This document shows, one piece after another, positions 44,130 through 55,939 of a stretch of DNA of 64,000 nt. Position 1 is the first letter of the stretch. Every line of letters begins with the position of its first letter. Source of the DNA: Niebla homalea (lineage: Eukaryota; Ascomycota; Lecanoromycetes; Lecanorales; Ramalinaceae); assembly GCA_019925105.1 (NCBI GenBank), contig JAHGAU010000008.1, positions 868,001 through 932,000 of the forward strand, given 5' to 3'. The notes under the pieces are model-generated. The model had not been told where the DNA came from, did not search any database, and worked only from the letters and a program-made list of their open reading frames with translations. The position numbers and the translations under genes were made by a program.

Positions 44130-45084
44130 TCATCCTTCTTCCTCTACATCATCTATCAAGATCTTGACCTTTTCGTTGTAGAAGCACATATGGCCTGCAA
44201 TTGCCGCTGACTCTGCCGTCGGGTACTTGTACCACCAGATGAGATCTTTGTGTACTTTACCGTCAATCGAGATGTCATAATCTGAAGATCATGAGTTATG
44301 TCCTATTGGCCATGATCATTAGGATGCCTTACAATTGGCCATGCCCTTGTAGGGGCAGATCGTGGTCGCTTCGCTTGGTGTGAGATATTGCCATCGCGCC
44401 TAAGCCTGTCAGGAACCTGTCATAGTGTCCTACGGAACCATACTTACGCAGGAAAGCGGCATGTAATACCTTGGCCTCAACATCGTTTCGTAAAGGAACA
44501 TGTTGTTGCTGCTTTCCGCGATGACATGGCCGTCAACTTTGGCCGTGATCTTGCGAGAGGAGGGCAGGATATCGATGCGTTTGTATGGATCCTTGGGGTG
44601 ACCATAGATCCTCTGCTCTTCTTCAAACCAAGCGTCTATCTCGCATCAGTAGATTTGAGACCTATAAGAATGTGGAGCAGAGACCGAGCGCCGCGAATTC
44701 AAACCTGATCAATCCAACCAAAGGTCCCTTCTCAAACGAGATGACACGGTCGGTGGATTTGCTAGGCCCTTTGAGTTGACTCAAGAAGGCAGATTTGTCG
44801 TTGTCTACAGGCTCGCTCCTGGCCAAGGAGGAAGGTTTGAGATCCTGTACAGGAATGTAGAATTGAGGATAGTAGGGAAATTCCCAGACGTAGTGGGCTC
44901 CCGTTGTATCGAAAACATATGACCCATCAAAAAGGCCGCGCACTCTCCTGGGTGTCCTCTCCAGCTTATAAGGTCCTTCTTTCAAGAGCTTGAGAGCAAG
45001 ATCCTTGAGGCTTGGTTGACCAAACGTCTTGTCAGCTGGTCAATGGTAGGGGATGTATCAACGTGGAGTAATTCACCTGGACAT
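44130..45084 (-). CDS. DUF427 protein with two DUF427-type halves
   Basis: Five exons (45077-45084, 44685-45010, 44448-44635, 44333-44399, 44130-44281) give 246 residues starting MSSLKDLALKLLKEGPYKLE. The first half has RRVRGLFDGSYVFDT and HYVWEFPYYPQFYIP, a degenerate DUF427 copy. The second has KITAKVDGHVIAESSNNMFL, RPRYYMPLS, CPYKGMANYYDI and WWYKYPTAES...IAGHMCFYNEKV, the standard motif. Biochemical function is unknown in this family. The first coding exon is only 8 nt; it is supported because the GT...AG join yields the family N-terminus. The donor of intron 2 (GTCTCT) is weak, but the join gives AALDAWFEEEQ, which aligns well. No targeting sequence is seen. Confidence 0.82.
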
Positions 45085-45853
45085 TCTTGATCCTTGGACA
45101 ATTTCTTGGGCTTTGAGAAAATCGTGGACCATGATCAATCCAGTTCAAGCATTTAGTCGCTTCACGAGGCAACAAAAGTCCTTAATTAGAAGCAATTGCT
45201 ATTACACATCGGTCGATGACAAACATGACGTTTAGCTGACATTATCATCCACTGAAAATCCGTACATATGCGATGCCTTCTCCTGCAATCCAGCAAGCTT
45301 GTCGACACCAAGGATCAGATGATTCAATCTCTGGTCTCCCCCTTTCCCTTTCATGTGTCACAATTTCGGTCCAACCTGAAGTGACCAAGTCTTCAACGTT
45401 GGCCTATGATAATGAACGGGTGAAGGGTGAAGCTTGACGCTTGTACTGCATTCGTTCTGCGGCGATCTAGCCCCTTGCGTCATTGTTCGTTTCGCGCGAG
45501 TTGCAGCCAAGGTCACGCCGTTGGCACCAAAGAAATGAGGCAGTCGCTAGCTTGGTATCGCCAATAGCTCTGAAGAGATTGTCCACATGACCATTAGTGT
45601 AGCGGTGCTTTACCATGGAAAACTTGCCAATGTGACTTCTATCAAAAATACCTCGACTTCCCTTCCTTGACAATCTTCACATTGTGATTGCGCTCTTTCC
45701 GTGCCGAGCGTGCTTTGTTCAACGGGTTCCGACCTTCATTTCCCTACATTCCACAAACTCTCCAACACCTACGATCATTGTACGGCTGCTTTCAAGTACA
45801 ATCTCCGACCGGCGGCGGTGCGCCTTGAAATAAACCTCGCTGGATTCCTAAGA
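45085..45853. other. Divergent intergenic region
   Basis: Between the DUF427 gene (minus) and the MARVEL-like gene (plus). Short ORFs on both strands show no family signal. Nothing else recognised. Confidence 0.4.
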
Positions 45854-46405
45854 ATGGCCTTCAAACGGTTCAATGCCCGTCCGACCTCGACTACCAGCTC
45901 CTCCACCCCTTTCGCGATTGTCGTCCTAAATTTGACGCTCCGCTTCCTCCAATTTGTCTTCGCCGTCGCCGTCATCGGTCTCTATGCTGAGGGTATCAAG
46001 AGCGATCACGACAATCACCAACATGCCAACTACAACTGGAGTTATGCTGTGGTAGTGGGCACACTGGCTGCCATCACAACCATCATTTACGCCCTTCCCA
46101 AATTGAAAAGCTATTGGGGCTTCGGGTGGGATTGGTGTCTCTTGTGGGTACCTTCATCGTCCTGATAGCACGCATGCTGACCATCTCGGAGTATACTCTG
46201 GGTCGCCGTCTTTGGCGTCTTTGGCAACAAGTACATCCATGCTCACAATCCTGACCATAACTCGACGCTTTCCCGGATGAAGAATGCCGTGTGGATTGAT
46301 CTCGTCAACATGCTACTTTGGCTTGCCACCGCTGTTCTGGCCACCGTGGCTTTCTTCTCCCTCAGGGGGGGGAAGAGCCTTCATACTGGACGGGCTACGG
46401 TGTGA
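45854..46405 (+). CDS. MARVEL-like four-helix membrane protein
   Basis: Two exons (45854-46143 and 46192-46405) with a 48-nt intron give 167 residues. Four hydrophobic segments are seen: FAIVVLNLTLRFLQFVFAVAVIGLY, SYAVVVGTLAAITTIIYAL, a third formed across the splice (CLFILWVAVFGVFG) and IDLVNMLLWLATAVLATVAFF. The loop with HAHNPDH and the MKNAVWIDLVNMLLWL segment are typical of the fungal MARVEL-domain proteins, which sit in the plasma membrane or endosomes. The specific role is unknown. An 8-G run sits in the coding part near 46365-46372, a site prone to sequencing error. Confidence 0.8.
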
Positions 46406-46677
46406 GAGGAAGGATGTATTTGGGAAGAACGTGGAGCCTTGCTAGAAAGTTGTAATGGTATGGATGGGACCGACGCTCGGCTAATTTGGGAGGCTTCCTG
46501 TGCATCTCATCTTCTCATTGCTAGCGCGTATGATACCACTTTGCGAAGCCAGTTCGGCATAACATCACCTAATCAGAACGTGTGCGCCAGGAGCATTCTT
46601 TGACATATTTCGGTCTCGTAATACGCGCTTCGCGCATAACACACTCTTTGCCATATCGTAGCGCCCTTTGAAATGAG

Positions 46678-47677
46678 CTACTTCTTACTCCGCGTCTGCC
46701 GTCCTGATGTTCGGGTTTGCTTCGTCACCGTATGCGGTTTAACCGCCGCCGCTGCCTTCTTCTTGGGTTGCTCTTCATTTTCACCGGTCGCTTTTCGCTT
46801 AGCTGGAGGACGACCACGTCTGTTTGCATTCCCTTGGCCGTCCCTCAGGACAGCCGGTAAGCGTACCTCTTGCAAGACTTGGCCAGGCCGATGCTGCGCT
46901 TTCGTAAAGCTCACGGCTTGCTCTTCTAGTGGAGATGTGGTCTTCTCGACCGCTGAGGTCTTTGACTGCCCCAGCACGGTCGTCTCTGGACTCCTCGCCT
47001 TCCTCTTGTGTGCACCCGAGCTCTTAGCAGACTTGGCGACGGCTTCTCCGTCCGTCATGTCGTCGCTTCCACTCATGTCGCGTTTCCTCCTCGCCCCAGT
47101 CCTCCCAGACATGGCCGTGCTCTGAGAGGGTACAGAAGGCACTGAAGATTCCGGGCGCAGACCTGCCCATGACGAGGGCTCTGTCAGCCGCTCCCTCCAA
47201 TCTTCCAGCAGGGCCACTGCCTCCGTCTTATCGTAACGTCGTTTTAATGGGTTTGAAGGCTGTAATCTTTGATTCAGAGGAATCCAAATCACCGGCTCGC
47301 ATAGCGATGGCGGATTCTTATGATTCAGTACTGAGGTGCCATGTTCAGACGTCAGACCGCGCTGCTTCTTTCTTGATCTGGGCGACTCTTTCCTCAAGAC
47401 ATTTGGCCTTGTCGTTCCATATGCACTTGTTGGTCCTTCAAAGAAGTCGTCCCCTGACTCGTCCCAATCACCGTCATAGTCGAGGAAGTCGAAGTCCGGG
47501 TCACGGCCTATGAGGACGGGGGAATGCATGGTGTGCTCGGCGAGGGCGTCCTTGTGACTTGTCAGCAACCGTTTTGAGTGTCACCGCCATGGTGGGACTG
47601 ACCACAGCAGTGTAGCCATCCTCTTCATATTCAAAGTATTCATAGTCATCCTCATAGTAGTCCTCATCGTCAGACAT
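46678..47677 (-). CDS. Nuclear-type protein with acidic N-terminus and AT-hook-like motif
   Basis: Two exons (47603-47677 and 46678-47550) give 315 residues. The start MSDDEDYYEDDYEYFEYEED is extremely acidic and aromatic, followed by HTMHSPVLIGRDPDFDFLDY. The C-terminal third is basic: NRRGRPPAKRK contains the AT-hook core RGRP, then KKKAAAAVKPH and TSGRQTRSKK at the end. LLEDWRERLTEPSSWAG in the middle may be a short helix. No enzyme domain is present. A chromatin-associated role is inferred from composition only; I do not recognise the family beyond its fungal look. The intron (GTCAGT donor, CACAAG acceptor) preserves frame. Confidence 0.65.
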
Positions 47678-47974
47678 CAGGATCGAGGCAGCAATTGGTG
47701 TCTAGGCTTCTCGGAAACGCGCACATCGAAACCCCTACCAGCCTATTTACCTGGATTGAGGAGTCCTCTGCGAGAGTGTTGCTTCACTTGCTGCGTTGTG
47801 TCGGTAGACGCGTCCAGTCTGTCGGTTCGCCTAGCCTTTATCAGCCACTAGCGATCTTTTTCTGGGAAGCGGATGACGAGGGGAAACCTTTGGCGAGGAG
47901 CGGAAAGCGTCGGCTCAGACCACAACCTCGGACATGGGACAATATAATGTGTTTCTGCTGTGGATTGCCTGAAA

Positions 47975-50400
47975 ATGCGCTGTGCGATCCCTGGAGTTCG
48001 ATCAAGGTACATGTGACCTGTAGGATGGTAGATGTCTTTGCCAGATCACCATGCGTTGTGGCCAAGTCTTGTCTCGTCTTCATATCACAAGCCAATCGCT
48101 TGATCGACGACCGTTGATAAATAGGCATTACGCTTCGTTGACCAAGAATCCGCCGGCCCAGAATCCTCTCACCTCAATCCTGGTAGCCAACCGAGGGGAG
48201 ATTGCTTTGTAGATCTATTTGCTCCTCTTACGACAGAGTATCCGCGCTGACTAGAACAGACGAGTGAAAAGGACAGCCGCCGAGTATGGCATCAAGACGA
48301 CAGCAATCTACACCGGTCCCGACGCGGAGGCCCAGCATGCACTAAGCTCGCCGAGCGCTGTCAATCTAGAGCATCCATCTGCCTACCTGGACGGTGAGAA
48401 GATCATCGCAGTTGCTAAAGAGCATGGGTGCGGTGGCATCCACCCAGGATATGGATTCGTACTTCTACCTCCTTTGCTTTGGTCCCTTCTTATACTGAAC
48501 CCATGACAGCTAAGTGAGAATTCTGCTTTTGCACGAAAATGTACCGAAGCAGGCTTGACCTTCATTGGCCCTCCGTGGGAAGCAATAGAGGCCATGGGTA
48601 ACAAAAGGTCTTGTCATCCCACTCATCCAGGGAAGCAATTTTGACTAATCTGATGCAGCCGTTCCAAAGACATCATGATTGAAGCAGGCGTTCCGTGCAT
48701 TCCAGGCTATCACGGAGCCAACCAGCATCCCACTTTCCTCATGGCGGAAGCCGAAAAGATAGGTTTCCCTGTTCTCCTCAAAGCTGTAAAAGGCGGAGGG
48801 GGTAAAGGTATGCGTATTGCCTCAAGCCCGGAAAACTTCATGCGGCAGCTACAGTCCGCCAAATCAGAAGCCAGGAGCTCGTTTGGAAACGATGTGATGT
48901 TGGTGGAGAAGTATATCACCACCCCTCGCCACATTGAAGTTCAAGTCTTTGCAGACAAGCATGGTAATTGTGTCGCACTCGGCGAGCGCGATTGCAGTAT
49001 TCAACGACGCCATCAAAAGATTCTGGAAGAATCACCGGCTCCTCTGCTGGGTGAAAGCAACCGGCAAGAGCTCTGGCAAAAAGCCTGCTCAGCTGCCTCA
49101 GCGGTCGGATACGAAGGCGCTGGGACCGTGGAGTTCATCTTCGACAACGATACAGGCAAATTCTTTTTCATGGAGATGAACACAAGGTTGCAGGTCGAGC
49201 ATCCTGTAACCGAAATGATCACGGGAGAGGATCTCGTCCGATGGCAGATAATTGTTGCTGAAGGCGGCAGCTTACCTCTAAACCAGCAGCAGATAGAAGA
49301 CAGAATGTCTACGAGAGGCCATGCGGTTGAAGCTCGCATTTACGCTGAGAATCCCAATCTGGACTTTGTCCCGGATTCTGGACACCTGACAGCTATGAGG
49401 ATGCCGCCTCCATCCGAGACTGTGCGTATCGATACCGGCTTCATCGGTGGCGATGAGATTTCGGCTCATTATGACCCAATGATTGCAAAGCTGATAGTCC
49501 GCGGCGAGAATCGACAGAGCGCGATCATGAAGCTTCACGGGGCACTAGAGCAGTATCAGATTGCTGGGGTAATTACAAATGTTGAATTTCTCAAGCGACT
49601 TTGCATCGCTCCAGCCTTTATCGCTGGCGACGTCGAGACTGGCTTTATAGAGAAGCACAAGGAATCGCTATTTGCGGAGGCCGAAATTGCACCTGAGGTC
49701 TATGCACAGGCAGCATTGGCATCATACTTCTCTGGCGCAACAGCACAACAACGTCTCTTGGATCTGGATGTTGTTTGCCAGCCTGGCTTTGGTGCTGTTG
49801 CTCAAAATCGCCTTTTCAAGTTTGGTCGAACGAAATCGAACGGCTCAGGAATCACAGCACCCACGAATATTAAGATTTGTCCCATAGGAACAGGAGCATT
49901 TGACGTCGAAGTCAATGGCAGGCGATACGAATCGATGACAAGCCATTGGGATACACAGCAGACATTACTTAAAAGCTTCTTCCCTCACACGCGGATTGAC
50001 AGCTTTGTCACGATCGATGAAAGCAAGCTCACCATCTTCCAGCAGGGCCAGCAATACCGATTGGAGAGCGCTACACCAGACTGGACGGTCAAAGCCTTGG
50101 GAGTCAAAGACGCAGCTCATAGTGTCTTAGCTCCCATGCCTTGTAAAATCTTGCGAGTCGAAGTGGCAACCGGTGACGCAGTAAAGAAAGACGATGCCTT
50201 GGTGGTCATCGAGAGCATGAAGATGGAAACCACGATACGGAGCCCTCAAGATGGTACCATTGCCAGACTAGTGCACCAAGAAGGGGTAAGCATGTGAATG
50301 TAACAATGATTGCCCCGAATACTCAAGCAGGGCTGATTGTCACAAGGACCTGTGCAAAGCCGGTACTGCCCTCGTTGAATTCGAGCAACCGGCTGAATAG
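47975..50400 (+). CDS. mccA: 3-methylcrotonyl-CoA carboxylase alpha (biotin) subunit
   Basis: Six exons (47975-48006, 48125-48208, 48260-48458, 48510-48607, 48659-50285, 50347-50400) give 697 residues. The start [20 protein letters not shown] is a mitochondrial-type presequence made by joining a 32-nt exon. Biotin carboxylase follows: [32 protein letters not shown]-grasp [48 protein letters not shown]. The C-terminal biotinyl domain has ESMKMETT with the acceptor Lys near residue 659, and ends [30 protein letters not shown] and the overall length identify MCC rather than propionyl-CoA or pyruvate carboxylase. It carboxylates 3-methylcrotonyl-CoA in mitochondrial leucine degradation and needs the beta subunit MccB, not encoded in this window. 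It faces ivdA. Confidence 0.93.
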
Positions 50401-52102
50401 CAGCTACTGGGGCTTTTACCACCCTCGATATCTTCATTGATCTACGATCGTTTAATCATAGACGTTGGAATTGACACAACACTTCTTGCGTGTAAATTTT
50501 TTCCTAAATAACGCTGTCAGGGAATAACTTGGTCTCAAGGGCGACCATCAAGAGCTACAATAAGTAATCGATCTGCCAAAAAATGGGGCTTCGACTAATC
50601 CTCAAGATTGACCGAACGACATGCTGAATTGGTACAGCTACCAAGCAGATCGGTTTTGCCGCGAATTGTGGTAGGGCTGGCCAGCATCATGCTGGCGTGG
50701 CGACCTATATGGGGATCGATGGTGAAGGGTTCGAAAGCTTATGGGGAATTCTGTAGAGACCGCGAAGGACCTAAAGTTACCTACAGTACAGGGGGTCTAG
50801 AGCATCAGATCGACCCTGCCCATTGATTGCCGTGGCCGCGACGATCAAGACGCCTGAGAAATGAATGCCATTGAGCCATAGGCTTGTCAGTATGTCCGGG
50901 GAGGTACCCTGCAACTAGGAAATAGAGGAGCTGGCAGGGGTAAGTCTAAGGTAGGTGACCACACGGGCATCAACCCGTGAGTGCAACCGCTAATTCTTAC
51001 GCCCAAGGTTCGACCGTGACGAGCAAGATCAACGGTGGAGGATAGGGTCATGATCCACATGCATGGGCGAGCGTTCGAAAGTCAGAGCAACGAATTCAAG
51101 TGATAAGCTCACATCACCCTGATAAACATCCATCAACTTGACCGCAAGGCGTAGAGAGGCAGCTTCCTTTCCAAGGCATCAAGTGCCCGTCTTTTGGTCT
51201 GTTTGGCGAGATACTGGATCTATGCGTTGAGAATTCGACAATCTGGGGAGCGCTTTTCCCTCACGTGGCTTGCTCAGGTATCTTCGATTATGTTGTCGAT
51301 CTTCCCGATGCTGGTGTCGTCATCATTCAATTGTTACAAGATGACCCGTTTTGGCCACTGCCATGCGTGTATCACCATTGCACATCAGGGATTGCCATAT
51401 GCTGACATGCTCCCTATGCGTATGTATACATAGAAGAACAGTGGAGAGAAGAGGCTGGTATCGGTAAACACTGCAGGTAATCAGAATTCTCCCCATGTCT
51501 CTAGATGAGATGTCATTTTCCTGATAAACTCTGAGACCGCAATCAGCAACACCCAGATAGCCAGGACCGTCATACCAATTTCACCTCCGCCTCGTTATCC
51601 CTCTATAATGCTTCCTCATCAGCTGATCGCCAGAGGGAAATGTGTCTCCACTACCCTTCATCATCATCACGGCCCAGTGATGACACTTCGCCGGCTGCAC
51701 CTTACCTCATCGGGCCATCGTCCTCCAGCGTCGAACTTCTTGGACGTCCATTTAAGCTCATGGGAAAAAGGTCCTCCCGCTTCCCGACCCGCTCTTCCAC
51801 TGAGTGAATGGTGACGTATGGTGTAATATCGCCGCTAAAGATATGAGTTGGTGCGACTCACGTAGGGCATCGTATGCCTCCATACCTGTTCGTCTGTCTG
51901 TTGATGAAACACTTGTGCCTTCCCATTTACAGAATTCGTTCACCTGCCAATCTTGGACATTCCAAAGACATCTCTAAGCCTTGCCACATCTAATGCGTGG
52001 GGAAGTGATGGCAAAGTCGTCGAGGATGATTCCATCAACCGGGTAGCTTTTCTGTTGAAGCCTGGACAAAGGTATCGGTGTCCATAGAGGTGTTGAATGC
52101 AC
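50401..52102. other. 1.7 kb gene-free region between mccA and ivdA
   Basis: 3' flanks of two convergent genes. I looked for the carboxyltransferase motifs of mccB and found none on either strand. A GGTTCGACC sequence near 51005 resembles a tRNA T-loop but lacks pairing arms. No other element seen. Confidence 0.5.
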
Positions 52103-53521
52103 TCATCTTGCGGCATATTCCTGGTTGAAGGCCCGGCCAATGACCATTCTCCTGATCTCACTGGTACCTGCACCAATCTCATAGAGCTTGGCATCTCGCA
52201 CCAACCTGCCGGCAGGCACTTCGTTAACGTAGCCCATCCCGCCCATCAATTGCACCGCATCGAGTGCGCACTCTGTCGCCCGCTCCGCCGCATAAAGGAT
52301 GGCCCCCGCGCAATCCTGGGTGTTGGGACGATTGTCAGGTTCGGCGTGAGCGAGATCAAGCGTTCTCGCTACAGCATGAGTGTAAGACTGAGAAGCGCGA
52401 TACTTGGTATACATGTCTGCCAATTTTGCCTGTATAAGTTGATTGTGGGCGATGGGGGTGGAAAATTGAGTCCGTGTATGGGTGTAAGGCAACACGAGCT
52501 CAAGAGCAGCTGCCATGATACTAGAGCTGATCAGTCGATGATAAACACTGATCGTAGAAGCGGGGATCGCATACCCAAGGGGACCGGAACTCAAGACGAG
52601 CCGTTCGATGTCGAGACCTTCCATTAAGACCCGGACGCCACCGTTGACCTCACCAAGAATGTTTTCTGCTGGCACGAATACGTCTTCGAAGATAAGCTCA
52701 CCCGTGTTAGACCCCCGCATACCCAGCTTATCCAACTTTCGAGCGCAGGAAAAGCCCTTTGATGATGTGTTGACAATGAAGGCCGTGATACCTTTGGAGC
52801 CTTTACTAGGGTCCGTCTTTGCATACACCACAACCAGATTGGCATCGGGACCCTACTATTGTTTCAGCAAAGGTTCAAATCTTGGAGCCATCCCCGAGTC
52901 TCTCACGTTCGTAATCCACATTTTGGTGCCATTGAGCACGTAGCCACCGTCGACCTTAGTCGCAGTTGATTTCATGCTCACTACATCGCTTCCAGCCGAG
53001 TGCTCAGACATGGCAAGTGCTCCAACTTTTTGGCCCGCTACCAGACCAGGGAGCAAACGTGCTTTCTGATCTGCGTTCCCATTCAAGCAGAGCTGATTCA
53101 CACATAACTGAGAATGAGCGGCATATGAAAGACCGATGCTTCCTGAAGCTTTGCTGATCGCCTCCATGACGATACAATGCGCTTGGTATCCCATTGCTAG
53201 TCCTCCGTAGACTTCATCTGCGGTGATACCCAGAAATCCAGCTTCCCCGAGCTTCTGCCACATGTCGGATGGGAAGTCATTCTTCTGGTCTGTTTCAGCC
53301 GCCTTCTGTTCGGGTATCTCCCGCCGTGTGAACTCCTGAACTCGATCTCGCAGCTCCACGAGATCCTCGTCAGTAGGCGGTACAAAGCGGTGAGGGTGCT
53401 TGCTGGATGAAGCAGGGCGTTGGAGAATGAGTCTCGGTATCAGAGACGCTGGTCTTGGGCGCCTCACGAGATGCACAACTTGCCCGCAAACCCTTCTGGC
53501 AAATAGGACCCTAGCAGGCAT
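52103..53521 (-). CDS. ivdA: Isovaleryl-CoA dehydrogenase
   Basis: Three exons (52907-53521, 52575-52852, 52103-52520) give 436 residues. An Arg-rich presequence ([14 protein letters not shown]...) precedes the acyl-CoA dehydrogenase fold: [55 protein letters not shown] and [38 protein letters not shown] and [20 protein letters not shown] follow. In this subfamily the catalytic base is the Glu of the [14 protein letters not shown] helix, present here, while the later position holds Gly/Ala as expected. It oxidises isovaleryl-CoA to 3-methylcrotonyl-CoA, the substrate of methylcrotonyl-CoA carboxylase, and passes electrons to ETF. The convergent neighbour mccA encodes the next step. Confidence 0.95.
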
Positions 53522-53914
53522 TGCGGCCAATTCGTTCGCAATTAAGCCTTTGCGAACAACATGAGGAGCGCAATGAGAGGATGTTTTGCTCTCGCATTGA
53601 TGGCAGAGAGGCTTGGAGGATGCGGAGACCGGGCGGCTGGACGCGGCTAATCACGGCAATCGAGCATACGCTCGATCTACGTTATAGGGGAAGTTTAGCA
53701 GGAAAGCAGGCCAAAGGCTTCGAAAGACATTTCCATCTTGACGAAATGCAATCTTTCCTTCCGGCAGAGGCTTACATTACTACTTCGATGAGGGTATCGG
53801 TATAATTTGACCCAAACGCCAACGCTCAGAATGAGACGCTCAGATTGATTTCCCCTTCGTCTGTACACATGGCCTGGCCTGATTTCCTCCTTCACATCAT
53901 CTCGTTTGCAAACA
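53522..53914. other. Intergenic: ivdA upstream region
   Basis: ivdA promoter side and 3' flank of the membrane protein gene. No further element recognised. Confidence 0.4.
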
Positions 53915-54701
53915 TCAGACAGCTCGCTCTTCGCCGCTCTTCTCTTCACCGCTCTGTTCTCCACTACTTTGTCTTTCCCGTTCCTCTTCATAGTCTCGCC
54001 CTCTGGCATGCGTGGATTTCGGTCCATGTATTGCGTCGTGCTGATGCGAGAGGAAAAGGATGACTGTGCTGGCGACAGTCGCAACCCAGCCAGGCCACAA
54101 CAACACCACCGACGCAACAGCTTTGGCATTCTTTCTATAGGCTAAAGATAGCATCAGCAATGTCTACCGTGTATAAGAGGCAGCGAAGCTTACTCAACGT
54201 CGGCTTCAGATACTGCTGCAATAGTGCCATCCCCTGGACTGCATCCGGTCCTGAGAGATAGGCTGACTTCGTAGCCACGATGACTGTCATTGCAAGCGCG
54301 TCCCCTAGACCCATCACACACATGATCACGGCACAAATCTTCCACGCTAGATGCACCGAGGGACTCTCGTGTCTCTCCGGCCAGAAAAGATCAAAGAAGA
54401 AAGCGGCGCCAAAGATAGTGGCCACTGCCACGCCGACGAAGATGTTGTAGCTCATGATGCCCACGAAATCGTCATTGTAAACCACAGCGAGGTGATCTTG
54501 CCCGCCGATGAACTCCTGCTGGTCCACGTATTCGGAAAGGGCGGCCGTCCCCACCGACTCAGAGCAGACACACAGGATCATGGCGATCTGGTAGACGACC
54601 ATCTTTGAGCGACGAAGGTGGTACTCAGTGTTGAACATGTAGGAGGACTTGAATTTGCCCCATTGCATCTCCCGGAGGTCGAGCCCCCAAATGACTGCCA
54701 T
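53915..54701 (-). CDS. Multi-pass membrane protein of unknown function (5' end uncertain)
   Basis: Two exons (54194-54701 and 53915-54141) give 244 residues from the ATG MAVIWGLDLREMQWGKFKSS. Helices: MVVYQIAMILCVCSESVGTA, IMSYNIFVGVAVATIFGAAFFF, AWKICAVIMCVMGLGDALAM and ASVVLLWPGWVATVASTVIL; a Glu/Arg/Ser-rich cytosolic tail ends GEERAV. It resembles an uncharacterised family of fungal membrane proteins. Upstream sequence (54707-54790) encodes another likely helix (LQLSYILYTSLPLSLEASV) but in a different frame. An exon-like MVNNTRGSGTPAAVGAY followed by GTGAGT lies near 54880-54932. So the true protein may begin further upstream, and the present sequence has a frame break there. Function unknown. 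Confidence 0.6.
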
Positions 54702-55939
54702 CTTTTGAGCTCGGAAGTGCAATGACAGATGCTTCCAAGCTCAATGGAAGGGACGTGTACAAGATGTAGGACAGCTGGAGGCTAGCAAAAATGGAAACCC
54801 ACAAAGAGAATGACGGAGGAAAAGGCAAGACGACTTATTTTCAGGGGACTGACAGACTTTTAATCAAAGGTTGACTCACCATAGGCTCCTACAGCAGCTG
54901 GTGTTCCGGAGCCTCGCGTGTTATTGACCATGGGCGCAGGGTCTTCCTCCGTACAGATCCGGACGGAAAGTGTACGGCCCAATCAGAACAGTATGGAGTA
55001 GACGCGAATCCACCCATCCGTCATTCCTGTCACCTCACCGCATTACAGATACGATACGAACCCAGCCTGACCTGATTTTGATGAGCCAGAAGCTGCGGAA
55101 GTCAAGCTAGCTAGCCTCACCTGTTCAATTGCAAGCCGGGTTTTTATATCGGGAATGCTGATCCCGTGACTTGCTTTCTTGGTCTCATACTGCCAGAATT
55201 TGACGAACAGCGGAGCTCTTACCCAAGCATCTGCCGCCAGAGCAAGCAATGCCCCCTTATCGTACGATTTTTCCCGTGGTGCAGCAAGGAAGATCAAGTT
55301 TCAGGTTTGTTCGCGAATCTATTAGCGCCCAAGCTGGCGGAAGCACGCGGGATGCACAGGGTGTTTTATTCCCGTATTAAACACGCCGTCCACACAATCA
55401 CTCAGGTCACCCAATCTCAGCATTACATTGACTGATGAGGAAAGGCTTGTTGATCTAGGGTCATTCAAATTGTAGGGAAATCGATTCTTGTATTGGAGTG
55501 ACCTCTATTGAGTCCTTGTCGAAATCCTTGCAATCCACATGCTAATATCTATGCCTTTCACCATGGTAACATTGAACTATGCTGCACTGAAATTACTGCC
55601 CAAGCTCTTCAAGGCTCAATCCCACTTCCTCCCCACCTGTGACCGGGTTGAAACCGCTAGGTAGCGATGCAAAATGATTTGAATCAGGGCCAAAAACAGG
55701 AAAGGGAGAATGGTTTGTCTTGTCATGCGATGGGGAACATCTCCCAGTTTGCATCTTTTCAAAGGTAAGAGCGAGAAAACAAGCTTTCAAGTATTGGTCA
55801 TGGCTACATCATACCAAGAAGTAGACTTGAGGAAATCAACGACTGCTGCATCAAGTTGGGGAACAAAGAGACGGGATTTGCAATGGCGACTCGGGCCTTG
55901 GACACAACCACTCCATCTTGAGGCCTTTGAGTGAATCTC
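54702..55939. other. Upstream sequence of the membrane protein gene and further intergenic region
   Basis: The left 230 bp probably contain 5' exons of the membrane protein gene (frames not resolved). From about 55,000 to 55,939 I see no gene; an 84-codon minus-strand ORF at 55.04-55.30 kb has no family motif. The right end is the 3' flank of the zinc-finger gene. Confidence 0.4.

Noticed and set aside
50990..51030. tRNA-like T-loop sequence GGTTCGACC
   Set aside because: Flanking bases do not pair into a T-stem, and no anticodon or acceptor arms can be folded around it.
55043..55297. An 84-codon minus-strand ORF upstream of the membrane protein gene
   Set aside because: Partly protein-like in appearance but with no family motif, no convincing splice partners and no conserved neighbour.
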